A DNA stretch of 64,000 bases from JAPOXR01 sp965199765 (GTDB lineage Bacteria; Pseudomonadota; Alphaproteobacteria; Rhodobacterales; Rhodobacteraceae), in assembly GCA_965199765.1 (NCBI GenBank), contig CBDATC010000002.1, forward strand, positions 1,116,001 through 1,180,000. Reading direction: 5' to 3'. Within the stretch, counting starts at the first letter, position 1; every line of letters begins with the position of its first letter. Positions 9,105 through 18,377 of this stretch are shown piece by piece. The translations under genes were made by a program, and so were the position numbers. The notes beneath the pieces are model-generated. The model saw only the letters and a list, made by a program, of their open reading frames with translations, did not search any database and was not told the origin of the DNA.

Positions 9105-9665
9105 TCAGTTCTCAATCCTTTCAAACGCCCTTCGCGCATAATCCACACCGGAAATTATAGTCATGAGCGCCCCCAGCCATAGCAAACAGACTCCAGCTAA
9201 CTGCACCGGATGAGCAGTCCCCAAGGCGTTTCCAGCGAACAATATACAGATCGCAAGCATCTGGACAGCGGCTTTCCATTTCCCGAGCCCGGTTGAGGCC
9301 AGACCCTTATCCTTTGCATCAAGCACCTCGCGGAGACCCGCCACTAACAATTCACGCACAACAATCATCGCAACTGGCAGCAGGAGCCAATTCTGTATCT
9401 CGGAAGAGCCCACAAGCACCGCGAGAGCGACCATGACAAGGGCCTTGTCCGCCACTGAGTCCATTGCGGCCCCGAGTCGGGTTTCGAGGTTGAACCGGCG
9501 CGCAATCCAGCCATCTAATAGATCAGTTGCAGAGGCAACTGCGAAAACAGCCAATGCCACCCAGTCAGCGGCAGGCTGGTCAATCACGAGATAGACCACA
9601 GGGAGAAGGAGAGTTAACCCTAACCTGCTGAAACTCAACCATGTTGGAATCGTAAATCGGGTCAA
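9105..9665 (-). CDS. pgsA: CDP-diacylglycerol--glycerol-3-phosphate 3-phosphatidyltransferase
   Basis: 186 residues and about five membrane segments. The CDP-alcohol phosphotransferase signature DG-x2-AR-x8-G-x3-D-x3-D is complete (DLLDGWIARRF, then LGAAMDSVADKAL). The enzyme makes phosphatidylglycerol-phosphate, the committed step to phosphatidylglycerol and cardiolipin. It heads the moaD-moaE run. Unlike the commonest arrangement, it is separated from uvrC by an oppositely oriented cupin gene. Confidence 0.93.
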   Translation of the reverse strand: MTRFTIPTWLSFSRLGLTLLLPVVYLVIDQPAADWVALAVFAVASATDLLDGWIARRFNLETRLGAAMDSVADKALVMVALAVLVGSSEIQNWLLLPVAMIVVRELLVAGLREVLDAKDKGLASTGLGKWKAAVQMLAICILFAGNALGTAHPVQLAGVCLLWLGALMTIISGVDYARRAFERIEN

Positions 9666-9938
9666 TGTGCACTGCCCTTGATTGAGTTTATCGAATTGCT
9701 TTGGATTCGGTTCATGCGTTAATCAATACATACGATCCGCTGAATTGCTAGTCAGATTTTTTCCGGAGGCGGGTTGGCAACCGCTGCTGTTCACTGGTTG
9801 TATGTATGAATTGTGAAGGTGAGCTGCAGATGATGTTATTGTGCGATCTTTGACACGCGCTTGTTATTCCTGATTCAAAAAAGATAGCAACCGATTCTCA
9901 ACTGTATCAATCACACATTTTCTTCGATTGGGCCAAAA

Positions 9939-10373
9939 TTGAAAGCAGAAGACGTCATTCAGCAATTCGAAATGCAGCCGCATCCCGAAGGCGGACATTA
10001 CAGGGTTGTCTTTGCCGACACAAAAAACAACGGAAGCCGTGGTGCGCTGTCGACCATCGTCTACTTGCTGCGTGAAGGAGAATTTTCCGACTGGCACCGG
10101 ATTGATGCGCACGAGATCTGGTATTTTCACGCAGGTGCACCGCTGGAACTCACGATATCAGTCGACGGTCGCGACTTTAAGAAGCATCGGCTGGGAATTG
10201 GCAAAGGGTATGCACCCCAAGCCGTTATTGCTCCCTATTGCTGGCAGTCTGCTAAAACACTCGGCGACTGGACACTTGTGGGATGTGCAGTTGCTCCAGA
10301 GTTTCAATTCGAAGGGTTTGAAATCGCACCAGCTGACTCAGCCGTTCAGCAGCATTTGAAAAATCAAAGCTGA
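9939..10373 (+). CDS. Cupin-superfamily protein (DUF985/Cupin_5-like)
   Basis: 144 residues. The N-terminal QPHPEGGHYR motif and WHRIDAHEIWYFHAG are the two landmarks of the DUF985 cupin family, a small beta-barrel with a possible metal or sugar-binding pocket; no reaction is firmly assigned. The only plausible start is a TTG at 9939, since no ATG or GTG lies in frame upstream and the family begins a few residues before PHPEGG. It lies on the opposite strand inside a conserved uvrC-pgsA-moaD-moaE run, so it was probably inserted there. Confidence 0.75.
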   Translation: MKAEDVIQQFEMQPHPEGGHYRVVFADTKNNGSRGALSTIVYLLREGEFSDWHRIDAHEIWYFHAGAPLELTISVDGRDFKKHRLGIGKGYAPQAVIAPYCWQSAKTLGDWTLVGCAVAPEFQFEGFEIAPADSAVQQHLKNQS

Positions 10374-10422
10374 AACGTGGTTGAGAACAACGAAAATCTT
10401 GTCGATAGCAGCTTGATTTTTT
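10361..10422. terminator. Possible bidirectional terminator between cupin gene and uvrC
   Basis: The arms AATCAAAGCTG and CAGCTTGATT pair with one bulge across a 36-nt loop. They are flanked by an A-run on the left and a T-run (GATTTTTT) on the right, so each strand ends its hairpin in T residues. It sits at the convergent ends of the cupin gene and uvrC. The long loop makes it weak. Confidence 0.3.
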
Positions 10423-10460
10423 ATTGGTATGAATTTGATTCTTAAATTGTACTCGTAATC

Positions 10461-12353
10461 TTAAGTTATCTGTTCCCCATCATGGAAATATTCGTATATC
10501 GTCTCGGCGATAGCCGCCGATATGCCATTAACCGCCTTGAGGTCGTTCAGCCCTGCTCTGCTGACCGCCTTGGCCGAGCCGAAATGTGCGAGCAGCGCTG
10601 ATTTGCGGCGCGCGCCGATTCCCGGGATTTCCGACAATGGCGATGACGATATCGCCTTCGCGCGCTTAGCGCGGTGCGTGCCAACGGCGAAGCGGTGCGC
10701 CTCGTCGCGAATGCGCTGAACAAAATACTGAACTGGATCATTCTCTGGCATGGCTCGCATTGTGCCGTCCGGCAAATAAAAGACTTCTTGACCGGCATTG
10801 CGCTGTGGTCCCTTTGCGACCCCTGCCAACGGGACGCTTTCAGCCCCAAGCTCAATCAAAACCCCTTTTGCCGCTGCCACCTGCCCTGCACCGCCGTCGA
10901 CCAGCACCAAGTCCGGCCAATCCGGTCCAACATGAGAGGGATCCTCAGTAAACAAACGATGGAAACGTCTGTGAAGGACTTCCTTCATCATACCGACATC
11001 ATCGCCCGGTTTGATGTCACGGTTCTTGATATTGAATTTCCGATAAGCAGACTTGATAAATCCCTCTGGACCGGTGGCAATCATCGCCCCAACGGCGTTT
11101 GCCCCCTGCACATGCGAATTATCGAACATTTCAACCCGCTGAGGCGCCGAATCCAAGAGCAGGAAATCCGCTAGTCCTTGAAGAAGCTTCGCCTGGGTTC
11201 TGGTTTCAGCAAACCGCCTCGTCAAGGCCTCTTTCGCATTCCGGACCGCGCTGGCGACAATCGTCGCCTTCTCCCCGCGAATGGGAACGCTAAGCTGCAC
11301 GCGCTTCCCACGATGCGAAGTCAGCGCTTCAGCCATAAGGTCTGACCCGTTGATCTGATGAGAGAGGAGAATCAACCGAGCAGGCGTTTTGTTGGCATAA
11401 AACTGTCCTAAGAACGCTTCCAGGATTTCAGCTTCGTCTGCCCAAGTTCCCACTCTCGGGAAATAAGCATGGTTCCCCCAATTCTGATGCCCTCGAACAA
11501 AGAATACCTGCACGCAAGCGCCACCTCCTTCCGCATGCAAGCCAATGACATCAGCTTCGCCGATTGATTTTGGATTGACGCCCTGAATGGTCTGGACTTG
11601 GGTCAGAGCATGAATCCTGTCTCTGAGAGCAGCCGCGCGCTCAAATTCCAAAGCTTCGGAAGCGGCCCTCATTTCCTTTGCCAATTCTGTTTGAACGCGG
11701 CTGCATTTTCCGCGCAAAAAATCTTCCGCGTTATTCTTCAGCTCCGCGTAAGCTTCCTCGGTTATTGCCCCGACGCACGGCGCGGAACAACGTTTGATCT
11801 GGTAGAGCAGACAAGGACGGGTACGGCTTTCGAAAGTGGCGTCGGAACAGTTTCTCAGAAGAAAAATCTTCTGCAAATGATTAAGAGTTCGGTTAACGGC
11901 ACCCGCAGAGGCAAACGGACCATAATAGCTACCCTTTTCTGTCTTGCGTCCTCGATGCTTTTTGATCTGCGGAAATCTGTGTTCACCGGAGACCAGAATA
12001 TTGGGAAAGCTTTTGTCATCTCGAAGCAACACATTGTAGCGCGGCTTCAGCTGCTTTATTAAATTCTGTTCAAGCAGCAGCGCCTCGGTCTCGGTTTGCG
12101 TTGTCAGGAACATCATGGAGGCCGTCGCTTCAATGACTTTGGCAATCCGCGGGTTTTGGCCGTCTGTCTTCGTGTAGCTCTGAACTCTTCTGCGCAGACT
12201 CCGGGCTTTGCCGACATACAACACTTCGCCCGCTGCACTCAGCATCCGATAGACACCGGGGCTATGGTCCAACGTCGCGGCGCAGCACCTTATAACCTCT
12301 ACGCCGACTTTCCGAGCGGGCGCATTGTCATTTTCAAGAGACTCGGTTTGCAT
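10461..12353 (-). CDS. uvrC: Excinuclease ABC subunit C
   Basis: 630 residues. Domain order is an N-terminal GIY-YIG nuclease (GVYRMLSAAGEVLYVGKARSLRRRV), a Cys-rich segment (CLLYQIKRCSAPCVG), a UVR helical hairpin (ASEALEFERAAALRDRI), an RNase H-like nuclease domain (VEMFDNSHVQGANAVGAMI, LVLVDGGAGQVAAA) and a C-terminal helix-hairpin-helix pair. UvrC makes the two incisions in nucleotide excision repair. The ATG at 12353 (MQTESLEND) is used; the frame stays open to 12425, so the start may lie up to 24 codons upstream. Confidence 0.96.
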   Translation of the reverse strand: MQTESLENDNAPARKVGVEVIRCCAATLDHSPGVYRMLSAAGEVLYVGKARSLRRRVQSYTKTDGQNPRIAKVIEATASMMFLTTQTETEALLLEQNLIKQLKPRYNVLLRDDKSFPNILVSGEHRFPQIKKHRGRKTEKGSYYGPFASAGAVNRTLNHLQKIFLLRNCSDATFESRTRPCLLYQIKRCSAPCVGAITEEAYAELKNNAEDFLRGKCSRVQTELAKEMRAASEALEFERAAALRDRIHALTQVQTIQGVNPKSIGEADVIGLHAEGGGACVQVFFVRGHQNWGNHAYFPRVGTWADEAEILEAFLGQFYANKTPARLILLSHQINGSDLMAEALTSHRGKRVQLSVPIRGEKATIVASAVRNAKEALTRRFAETRTQAKLLQGLADFLLLDSAPQRVEMFDNSHVQGANAVGAMIATGPEGFIKSAYRKFNIKNRDIKPGDDVGMMKEVLHRRFHRLFTEDPSHVGPDWPDLVLVDGGAGQVAAAKGVLIELGAESVPLAGVAKGPQRNAGQEVFYLPDGTMRAMPENDPVQYFVQRIRDEAHRFAVGTHRAKRAKAISSSPLSEIPGIGARRKSALLAHFGSAKAVSRAGLNDLKAVNGISAAIAETIYEYFHDGEQIT

Positions 12354-12801
12354 TCCTACCGCCACTGAATTTGTCAACTTTAAATGGCATCCTATGGCGG
12401 TATGCAACCACCCGGCAATCCGCATCGTTTTGATTAAGCGTCCGTCGGCGCCTGCAACTGCAGCCGATTTAAGATGTGTCCGGTCGCAGAAAATTCATGA
12501 TTATCCTGCCTTGCGAGAGCTTCCCATCTGCAGGACAAAGTCTTCCGGCGCTTTCTGCAAGCTGTGGAAAACACTGTGGATATTTATTCGAAATCTTATC
12601 CAATCCGCAAAAAATTTAACTTCATTCCACTCTCGTTCAAATCGGCATCTACCAACTAATTTTCTCTAACCTATTGATTTTACGTTAGCATTAATGAATT
12701 TTGTCAAAAGTTTGTTAAAAATCAGTCATGTGTGCCATCAATCATATAAGGCGGTGGATAATTCTGTCTAAAATCTGAAATATGTTTCACAGCACACAGC
12801 G
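12354..12801. other. Intergenic, AT-rich stretch upstream of uvrC
   Basis: About 450 bases without a supported gene. It is AT-rich from 12590 to 12720. On the minus strand a TTGACA (12702-12707) precedes a TAAAAT (12677-12682) at a 19-nt spacing, which could be a uvrC promoter. No RNA gene or strong hairpin is seen. Confidence 0.35.
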
Positions 12802-13584
12802 TCATGCGCCCTGCCAGCTCAAATTCCGACCACCGTCCAAACACAGTAGCTGTCCCGTCATTGATGGGCTGTCGAGCAGAAATTCCATTGCCTTTACAAT
12901 CTCTTCCGCGCTGGTTCCGCGGTTGAGCGGTGTGGATTGGCGCTGATTGACAAAGTGCTGCGCGGATTGCCGGGCTGCGATCAATACAGGACCTGGACCA
13001 ATCGCGTTGACGCGCACAGCAGGAGCCAGCGCGGTCGCCGAAGTTTGAGTCAGTCCCCAAAGTCCCATTTTTGCAAGCGTGTAGGTTGAAAACTCAGAGG
13101 TCGGGCGAACAACACAGTGGTCGACTAAATTCACAATACACGCGGAAGCCAACAGTTCATTATTTTCATCGGTCTTCGGCGGAGGAGCCTGCTGTGAAAA
13201 TTGCTGGGTCAGAACAAACGGCGCCCGCAGATTGGTTTCAATATGCCGGTCCCAATCGTTTCGGTTCGCGGAAGAAATATGGTCGCGTTCGAACAGTGCG
13301 GCGCTGTTAATCAAAACCGTCAACTGCATTCCGAGGGCGGTGTTGGCTCGCTTGACCAGCGCGGCGGTTTCCTTTTCGCTCATAAAGTCGGCTCGCAGTG
13401 CGACAGACTTCGCTCCAAGCTCTTGCAATGCCTTGACTGCCTCAGAAGCAGCTGATTCCGAATGACGGTAGTGTATCGCCACAGCCATGCCGCGTTTGGC
13501 AAGCGCCTGCGCCATTTTCCAGCCTAACCGCTTGGCCCCACCCGTAACCAGCGCGGCGCCGCCCGCGCCGAAGCAATCGCTCAA
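12802..13584 (-). CDS. SDR oxidoreductase, pteridine-reductase/FolM-like
   Basis: 260 residues. It has the Rossmann motif TGGAKRLG, whose TGxxxRxG pattern is typical of pteridine reductases and FolM. It also has INSAALFERD, the catalytic YTLAK (Tyr-x3-Lys) and VNAIGPGPVL. By family it is an NADPH-dependent short-chain reductase, possibly acting on dihydropterins, but substrate is inferred from the motif only. It lies upstream of uvrC on the same strand, its frequent neighbour in alphaproteobacteria. Its start is separated by about 35 nt from the end of the S49 protease gene. Confidence 0.85.
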   Translation of the reverse strand: MSDCFGAGGAALVTGGAKRLGWKMAQALAKRGMAVAIHYRHSESAASEAVKALQELGAKSVALRADFMSEKETAALVKRANTALGMQLTVLINSAALFERDHISSANRNDWDRHIETNLRAPFVLTQQFSQQAPPPKTDENNELLASACIVNLVDHCVVRPTSEFSTYTLAKMGLWGLTQTSATALAPAVRVNAIGPGPVLIAARQSAQHFVNQRQSTPLNRGTSAEEIVKAMEFLLDSPSMTGQLLCLDGGRNLSWQGA

Positions 13585-13618
13585 TTATTCTGTACTCCCT
13601 GTTGCCGTGTGCGATGGG

Positions 13619-14419
13619 TCAGCCGCCGAAGCGCGCACGCGCGACACGTTCTTCAAAGTCCGAGATGAACCCGCTTGCCAATTGAGACCCGAAGTCCAGA
13701 GGAAATCTGGATTTTCGAACATAATGCTTGAATCTAACTTGTTCCCCGATGAGAGCCTCCACCGTTGGCTTCAGATGACCAACCCCGTCAGCCAACCCAA
13801 GCTGAACCGCTTTATCACCGAGCCAAAAATTTCCAGTAAAGAGATCGTCGCCGACTAAGCGGTCTCCGCGCCTGGATTTCACGTGATTTATGAATGTATC
13901 GTGGAGCTGACTCTGGATTTGGCGCAGCCGCGCGACATCCTCTGGTTTTTCGGGAAGAAAAGGATCAAGGAAACTCTTCTCATCACCAGAAGTGTGGAGC
14001 CGCCTTTCAATTCCATGCCTCTCCAACAGCTTATGCATGCCGAAGCTTGACGAAACCACGCCGATCGAACCGACAATGGAACATGAATCCACATAAATTT
14101 TGTCGGCGGCGGCGGCAATCCAGTAACCGCCCGACGCTGCCAGATCTTCAACAAAAGCGTATACCGGAACGCTGGTTTCCTTCGCCATGCTCCGAATTCT
14201 TGTGCCGATGAGAGATGCCTGCGCCGGCGCACCGCCTGGCGAATTTACCGCTAGAGCCACCGCGCGCGGCTTTCCCCGCTTGAATGCCCGCTCAATCAGC
14301 TGTGCCGTGGAGGCGTCATTGATCGTGTGCGAGCGCATACGGGCGCCGCCTTGAATGACCCCGTCAAACCGCAGCACAGAGACTAAGGGTTTCTTCTTTG
14401 TGAAAGGATTGAGTCGCAT
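13619..14419 (-). CDS. S49-family signal peptide peptidase (SppA-like)
   Basis: 266 residues, about the length of the short single-domain SppA type. The nucleophile Ser lies in DLAASGGYWIAAAAD, the general-base Lys in SGDEKSFLDPFLPE, and NSPGGAPAQA is the oxyanion-side motif. No clear transmembrane anchor or signal peptide is visible, so the protein may be cytosolic or peripherally attached, like the short SohB/SppA forms. The family degrades signal peptide remnants. It precedes the SDR-uvrC genes on the same strand. Confidence 0.88.
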   Translation of the reverse strand: MRLNPFTKKKPLVSVLRFDGVIQGGARMRSHTINDASTAQLIERAFKRGKPRAVALAVNSPGGAPAQASLIGTRIRSMAKETSVPVYAFVEDLAASGGYWIAAAADKIYVDSCSIVGSIGVVSSSFGMHKLLERHGIERRLHTSGDEKSFLDPFLPEKPEDVARLRQIQSQLHDTFINHVKSRRGDRLVGDDLFTGNFWLGDKAVQLGLADGVGHLKPTVEALIGEQVRFKHYVRKSRFPLDFGSQLASGFISDFEERVARARFGG

Positions 14420-14744
14420 GAATTTGAACGGCCTCTGTTTTTCTGTTCGTATGATGATTCACAGGACAATGTAAGGTTTTGTTGAGAGGTAGCAACCATG
14501 CGCCCTATGATCAAAGGTCGGTTATCTCGACCGTCTCCAAACACAGAATATCAGCACAATACTTGAACCGCTCTCCCGTTTTCAGGCACAAAACCATTGA
14601 AAAAACTGCCTTTGAACGCGGTTTCACACGCCAGAGACAACAGCCGAAGGAACGACATTCAATGACCTGTTGCGTTAATCAATCAGCTCGGGCAGAGGAT
14701 GTCTGGACCCGCCAAACCAAAAATGCGCAGAAGGTGTGTACACA
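14420..14744. other. Intergenic region upstream of the SRPBCC gene
   Basis: Divergent spacer of 325 bases. Only very short frames are present (for example a 22-codon one from about 14498). I see no RNA, repeat or operator. The SRPBCC ribosome binding site AGAAGG is at 14729-14734. Confidence 0.4.
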
Positions 14745-15197
14745 ATGAAATACGAAATGGATATTGAAATCAGCCTTCCCAGAGAAACGGTCGTCAAACT
14801 GTTCGAAGACTCCGACAGCCTCACACAATGGATGCCCGGATTGGTTGAAGTCAAACAGTTATCAGGAAAACGGGGACATCCCGGCGCTAAAGCGGAATAT
14901 ACGCACAAGATGGGCAGAAAAACCATCAAAATGATTGAAACCATCACCGAACGCGATCTTCCCCATCGGTATAGCGGCGTCTACACTGCTAAAGGCTGTC
15001 TTAACCTCGTCGAAAATGAACTTGAGGAAATCGGCCCCGCTCAAACCAAATGGACGATTCGAACCGAATTCCAATGCACCGGATTTCTGTGGCTTATGGC
15101 CAAACTGATGCCAAGCGGCTTCAAGAAACAGACCCGTCTCTATATGAATTCATTCAAGGAATTCGCAGAGAACCCGGAAAAAACAGAGAGCCGCTGA
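14745..15197 (+). CDS. SRPBCC-superfamily (START/Bet v1-like) protein
   Basis: 150 residues. The pattern MKYEMDIEISLPRETVVKLF, FEDSDSLTQWMPG, an EY-T internal strand and a C-terminal amphipathic helix is that of a polyketide cyclase/SRPBCC hydrophobic-ligand pocket. No specific reaction can be given. The ATG at 14745 is preferred over a GTG at 14736 because AGAAGG is 10 nt upstream of the ATG but only 1 nt from the GTG. A possible small gene and an FAD oxidoreductase follow on the same strand. Confidence 0.75.
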   Translation: MKYEMDIEISLPRETVVKLFEDSDSLTQWMPGLVEVKQLSGKRGHPGAKAEYTHKMGRKTIKMIETITERDLPHRYSGVYTAKGCLNLVENELEEIGPAQTKWTIRTEFQCTGFLWLMAKLMPSGFKKQTRLYMNSFKEFAENPEKTESR

Positions 15198-15241
15198 AAT
15201 TCCTGATTGATTCAGCGACAGTGCAACGGAGTGGAACTGAA

Positions 15242-15385
15242 ATGCTTTCTGACGCGTTGTTTTTGCTGCCGGCAACTGTAACAAACCATCCATTCGCCGC
15301 TCTGCGACACGCAGGAAGAGCGGCCGCCAAACTCGGGCTTAGCCAGAAATTTCAAAATAAAGAACCTGTCAGGCAGGAGAAATGA
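15242..15385 (+). CDS. Possible 47-residue protein between SRPBCC and FAD oxidoreductase genes
   Basis: The frame MLSDALFLLPATVTNHPFAA continues with an Ala/Arg/Lys-rich stretch (HAGRAAAKLG) and ends in VRQEK. GGAG lies about 9 nt upstream of the ATG. The gene would end 6 nt before the start of the next gene, whose ribosome binding site AGGAG overlaps its last codons. There is no family recognition, so this rests on position and ribosome binding site only. Confidence 0.25.
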   Translation: MLSDALFLLPATVTNHPFAALRHAGRAAAKLGLSQKFQNKEPVRQEK

Positions 15386-15391
15386 TTCGGC

Positions 15392-16690
15392 ATGAATGAC
15401 GAACCCTATTGGTGGCAGAGCGCAGGCCGTCCGGAATTTGAAAACCAGCGGGAACTGCCATCAGCTGTTGACGTTCTCATTGTCGGAGCGGGATTAACCG
15501 GTCTATCCGCTGCCCGAACGCTTGCTCAGAGAGAAAGGAATGTTTTGGTTGTCGATGTCGGTCCGCCGGGTATCGGAGCAAGTTCGCGCAATGGCGGCAT
15601 GATCGGAGGAGGTCATAGGGTTTTGGTCGAAGCATTGGTCGACAAATTCGGAAAAAACCTCGCCACGCGCCTGCTCACCGAACTTCATATCGATTCCACC
15701 AGCTTTTGCCTTGCGCTTATGGAGGAAGAAAGAATTGAGTGCGATTTTGTGAAATCAGGCAGATACTTAGCTCAATGGCTGCCCTCGCATTACGAGCGTT
15801 CAGCTCGAAATCTCGAAAGGCTTCAGGAACTGGCGCCGGTCGAAGCCGAAGCTGTTCCAAAAAACCGCCAGAAAGACGAACTTGCCACAGACATCTATCA
15901 TGGCGGAATTGTTCATCACCATCACGGCGGACTAAACCCCGCAAAGTGGGTTGCGGGACTGCTTCGAGCCGCCATCAGATCAGGAGCTGAGGTCCAAGGT
16001 CACACGCTGGTAACCGATTTGAAGAAGGCTGGGGCTGAATTCATCGCGACGACATCACGCGGCAAAATCAAGGCTGGGGAGGTCTTGATCGCAACCAATG
16101 GTTATACCGAAGGGCGTTTCGGAAGATTGGGAGCGCGGATATTTCCGGTTCCAAGCTACATCATCGTTACCGAAGAGCTGGGGCGAAACTGGATCAGGAG
16201 TCTCTTCCCAACGGGCCGCATGATTGTGGAAACTCGGGAACGGCACTGCTACTACCGACCCTCACCCGATGGAAGCCGAATCGTATTTGGGGGCAGAGCA
16301 GCTCTGTTTCAGGCAAAGCAGCCATTCTATCAGCGGGAATTGAAGGGCCTGGTGGATCGTATTTTTCCCGAATTGCGAGGCACTGCGATTGAATTCGCTT
16401 GGAAGGGCAACACCGGCTTTACCTTTGATTTCACACCGCATGTCGGACGGATCGATGGGATCTATTTTGCGATGGGCTATTGCGGGAATGGCAATGGAAT
16501 GGCACCTTATCTCGGCCACAAAGCCGCTCTGCAGATACTCAATGATCCCGAAGGTCAATCAGCATTTTCGGAAATCTCGTTCGAAAAACGGTGGTGGTAT
16601 TCAGGAAAACCTTGGTTCCTGAAATTAGCCGATGCAAACTTCCGCATACGGGACATTTGGGCCAATGTTCAAAACAGGAGAGCGGCTTGA
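15392..16690 (+). CDS. FAD-dependent amine/amino-acid oxidoreductase (DAO family)
   Basis: 432 residues. The N-terminal dinucleotide-binding motif VLIVGAGLTGLSAARTLAQR is followed by GASSRNGGMIGGGH and a C-terminal GNTGFTFDFTPHVGRIDGIY with GYCGNGNGMAPYLG. This is the layout of the DAO superfamily, which includes gamma-glutamylputrescine oxidase-like and glycine/D-amino-acid oxidase-like enzymes that oxidise C-N bonds. The N-terminal PYWW start resembles PuuB/OrdL-type members, but substrate cannot be fixed. AGGAG lies upstream of the ATG. A transposon-end remnant follows it. Confidence 0.8.
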   Translation: MNDEPYWWQSAGRPEFENQRELPSAVDVLIVGAGLTGLSAARTLAQRERNVLVVDVGPPGIGASSRNGGMIGGGHRVLVEALVDKFGKNLATRLLTELHIDSTSFCLALMEEERIECDFVKSGRYLAQWLPSHYERSARNLERLQELAPVEAEAVPKNRQKDELATDIYHGGIVHHHHGGLNPAKWVAGLLRAAIRSGAEVQGHTLVTDLKKAGAEFIATTSRGKIKAGEVLIATNGYTEGRFGRLGARIFPVPSYIIVTEELGRNWIRSLFPTGRMIVETRERHCYYRPSPDGSRIVFGGRAALFQAKQPFYQRELKGLVDRIFPELRGTAIEFAWKGNTGFTFDFTPHVGRIDGIYFAMGYCGNGNGMAPYLGHKAALQILNDPEGQSAFSEISFEKRWWYSGKPWFLKLADANFRIRDIWANVQNRRAA

Positions 16691-16817
16691 TCAGACTTCA
16701 ATCTCTGACTTGATCCAACCAGTCGGCCGGCTGGACTTGCCCTTCGATATCCACCTCGTGCGCGGCTCGCGCACCGAGAAGATCTTATCTCCGCGCGGCG
16801 CTTTGTCTCCGTCGATC

Positions 16818-16875
16818 GCCGCCGAACTGTTCCGGATTGCAGAATCAGGGTTTTTTACTGACACTAATTCCCTAT
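16818..16875 (+). mobile_element. Solo right-end remnant of an ISNCY-type element
   Basis: About 58 bases (GCCGCCGAACTGTTCCGGAT, then an AATCAGGG block, a T-run and ACTGACACTAAT) match, with few differences, the reverse complement of 58109-58175, where they follow a decayed transposase gene. The outer end, read inward as AATTAGTGTCAG, also resembles the left end of the element starting at 63677 (AATTAGTGTCTG). No transposase coding part is left here. The remnant lies between two convergent genes and ends at the stop codon of the UxaA-like gene. Confidence 0.6.
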
Positions 16876-18377
16876 CACATGACCGCCCCGATCTGCCACG
16901 GCACAAATTCGTAGTCGCCGAGCCCCTGAGCCTCTGATTTGCTATTGCCCCCGGATGCCACATCTAACAACAACCGATAAATTTCAAAGCCAACTTCGTC
17001 GACACTGGCCGAACCTTCGAGAATCCGCCCGGCATCGATATCCATATCCTCTTTCATGCGGTCAAACATCGCAGAATTCGACGAAATTTTGATGCATGGC
17101 GATGGCTTCGAGCCGAAAGCGGATCCTCTTCCGGTCGTGAAGGCAACCAAATTGCATCCACCTGCAATCTGACCGGTCACAGATGCCGGATCGTATCCGG
17201 GGCTATCCATAAATGTGAAACCCTTTGCCTTGACCTGTTCGGCGTAACGGTAAACTCCATTGAGAGAAGTCGTGCCGCCTTTGGCGACCGCACCGAGTGA
17301 TTTTTCAAGAATAGTCGTCAATCCGCCGGTTTTATTGCCGGGAGATGGATTATTGTTCATCGTTCCTTGATTGCGTTCGGTATAATCCTCCCACCAGCGA
17401 ATTCGCTCCAGCAGCCGATCAGCAATTTCAGGAGTGCTTGAGCGCGCTGTCAACAGGTGCTCGGCACCGTAAATTTCCGGCGTTTCCGCCAAAACAGCCG
17501 TTCCGCCCTGTTCAACAATGCGGTCAACCGCTCTCCCAAGCGCGGGATTGGCCGTTACGCCAGACCAAGCATCAGATCCGCCGCATTGCAGCGCGACTTT
17601 GAGTTCGGACACCGGGCAGATTTCCCGACGAAACTCATTCGCATGCGGCAACATGGATTCGATTTTGGCAATCCCGCTGCTCACAGTCTGCGCCAGACCG
17701 CAACGGTCCTGAATGTTCATTGTCTGAAACAGCGGACCTTGCTTCAAACCGTATGCTTCCAACAGCCAGTCGATCTGATTGATTTCACACCCGAGTCCGA
17801 TCATCAGCGTTGCCGCCACATTGGGATGACGGGCAAAGCCCCACATCACGCGCTGCAGCGCTTCAAAACCTTCGCCGCTGTCAGCCATGCCGCAGCCGGT
17901 TCCGTGCACAAACGCAGAAACTCCATCAACATTTGGGTATGCAGCCAATCGATCACGCGTGAAGTGTTCAGCGACTCGCCTGGCAGCGGTTGCCGAGCAG
18001 TTCACCGATGAAATCACCGCGACATAATTTCGAACGCCCGCTGCGCCACTGGATCTGCGAAATCCGAGAAACGTGTCTTGACTGCGGCGCATTGTCGCTG
18101 GCTCGAACGCGGTTCCGCGGTCATACTGCCGGGCAACATTCCTGAATTCCAAATTGTGCGTATGCACATGCTCCCCGCATTTGATGTCTTCACGAGCGTA
18201 ACCGATCAATTGAGCGAATTTCAGAACTTGGCCTCCTGCGGGAATTGACCTAACTGCAACCTTATGGCCTCGTGGAATGTGCTGGCAGACTCCTGCTGCG
18301 CCGGCCACTAACGCTCTGCGGGCGATGGCCACATTGTCGGCGGGGTCAAGTCGAATCGTGTCATTCTGTTCAGACAT
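16875..18377 (-). CDS. UxaA-family hydro-lyase (altronate dehydratase/galactarate dehydratase-like)
   Basis: 500 residues. The N-terminal 80 or so residues form a SAF domain (DNVAIARRALVAGA, HKVAVRSIPAGG, CGEHVHTHNL). The rest is the UxaA/GarD catalytic part with HGTGCGMADSGEGF, IGLGCEINQ, LQCGGSDAWSGVTANPALGRA and CIKISSNSAMFDRM. Members dehydrate sugar acids such as altronate or galactarate with a metal ion. Which sugar acid is used here is unknown; no other sugar-acid genes are adjacent. The ATG at 18377 is chosen because GGGAG lies 5 nt upstream. The last codons abut a transposon-end remnant. Confidence 0.82.
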   Translation of the reverse strand: MSEQNDTIRLDPADNVAIARRALVAGAAGVCQHIPRGHKVAVRSIPAGGQVLKFAQLIGYAREDIKCGEHVHTHNLEFRNVARQYDRGTAFEPATMRRSQDTFLGFRRSSGAAGVRNYVAVISSVNCSATAARRVAEHFTRDRLAAYPNVDGVSAFVHGTGCGMADSGEGFEALQRVMWGFARHPNVAATLMIGLGCEINQIDWLLEAYGLKQGPLFQTMNIQDRCGLAQTVSSGIAKIESMLPHANEFRREICPVSELKVALQCGGSDAWSGVTANPALGRAVDRIVEQGGTAVLAETPEIYGAEHLLTARSSTPEIADRLLERIRWWEDYTERNQGTMNNNPSPGNKTGGLTTILEKSLGAVAKGGTTSLNGVYRYAEQVKAKGFTFMDSPGYDPASVTGQIAGGCNLVAFTTGRGSAFGSKPSPCIKISSNSAMFDRMKEDMDIDAGRILEGSASVDEVGFEIYRLLLDVASGGNSKSEAQGLGDYEFVPWQIGAVM

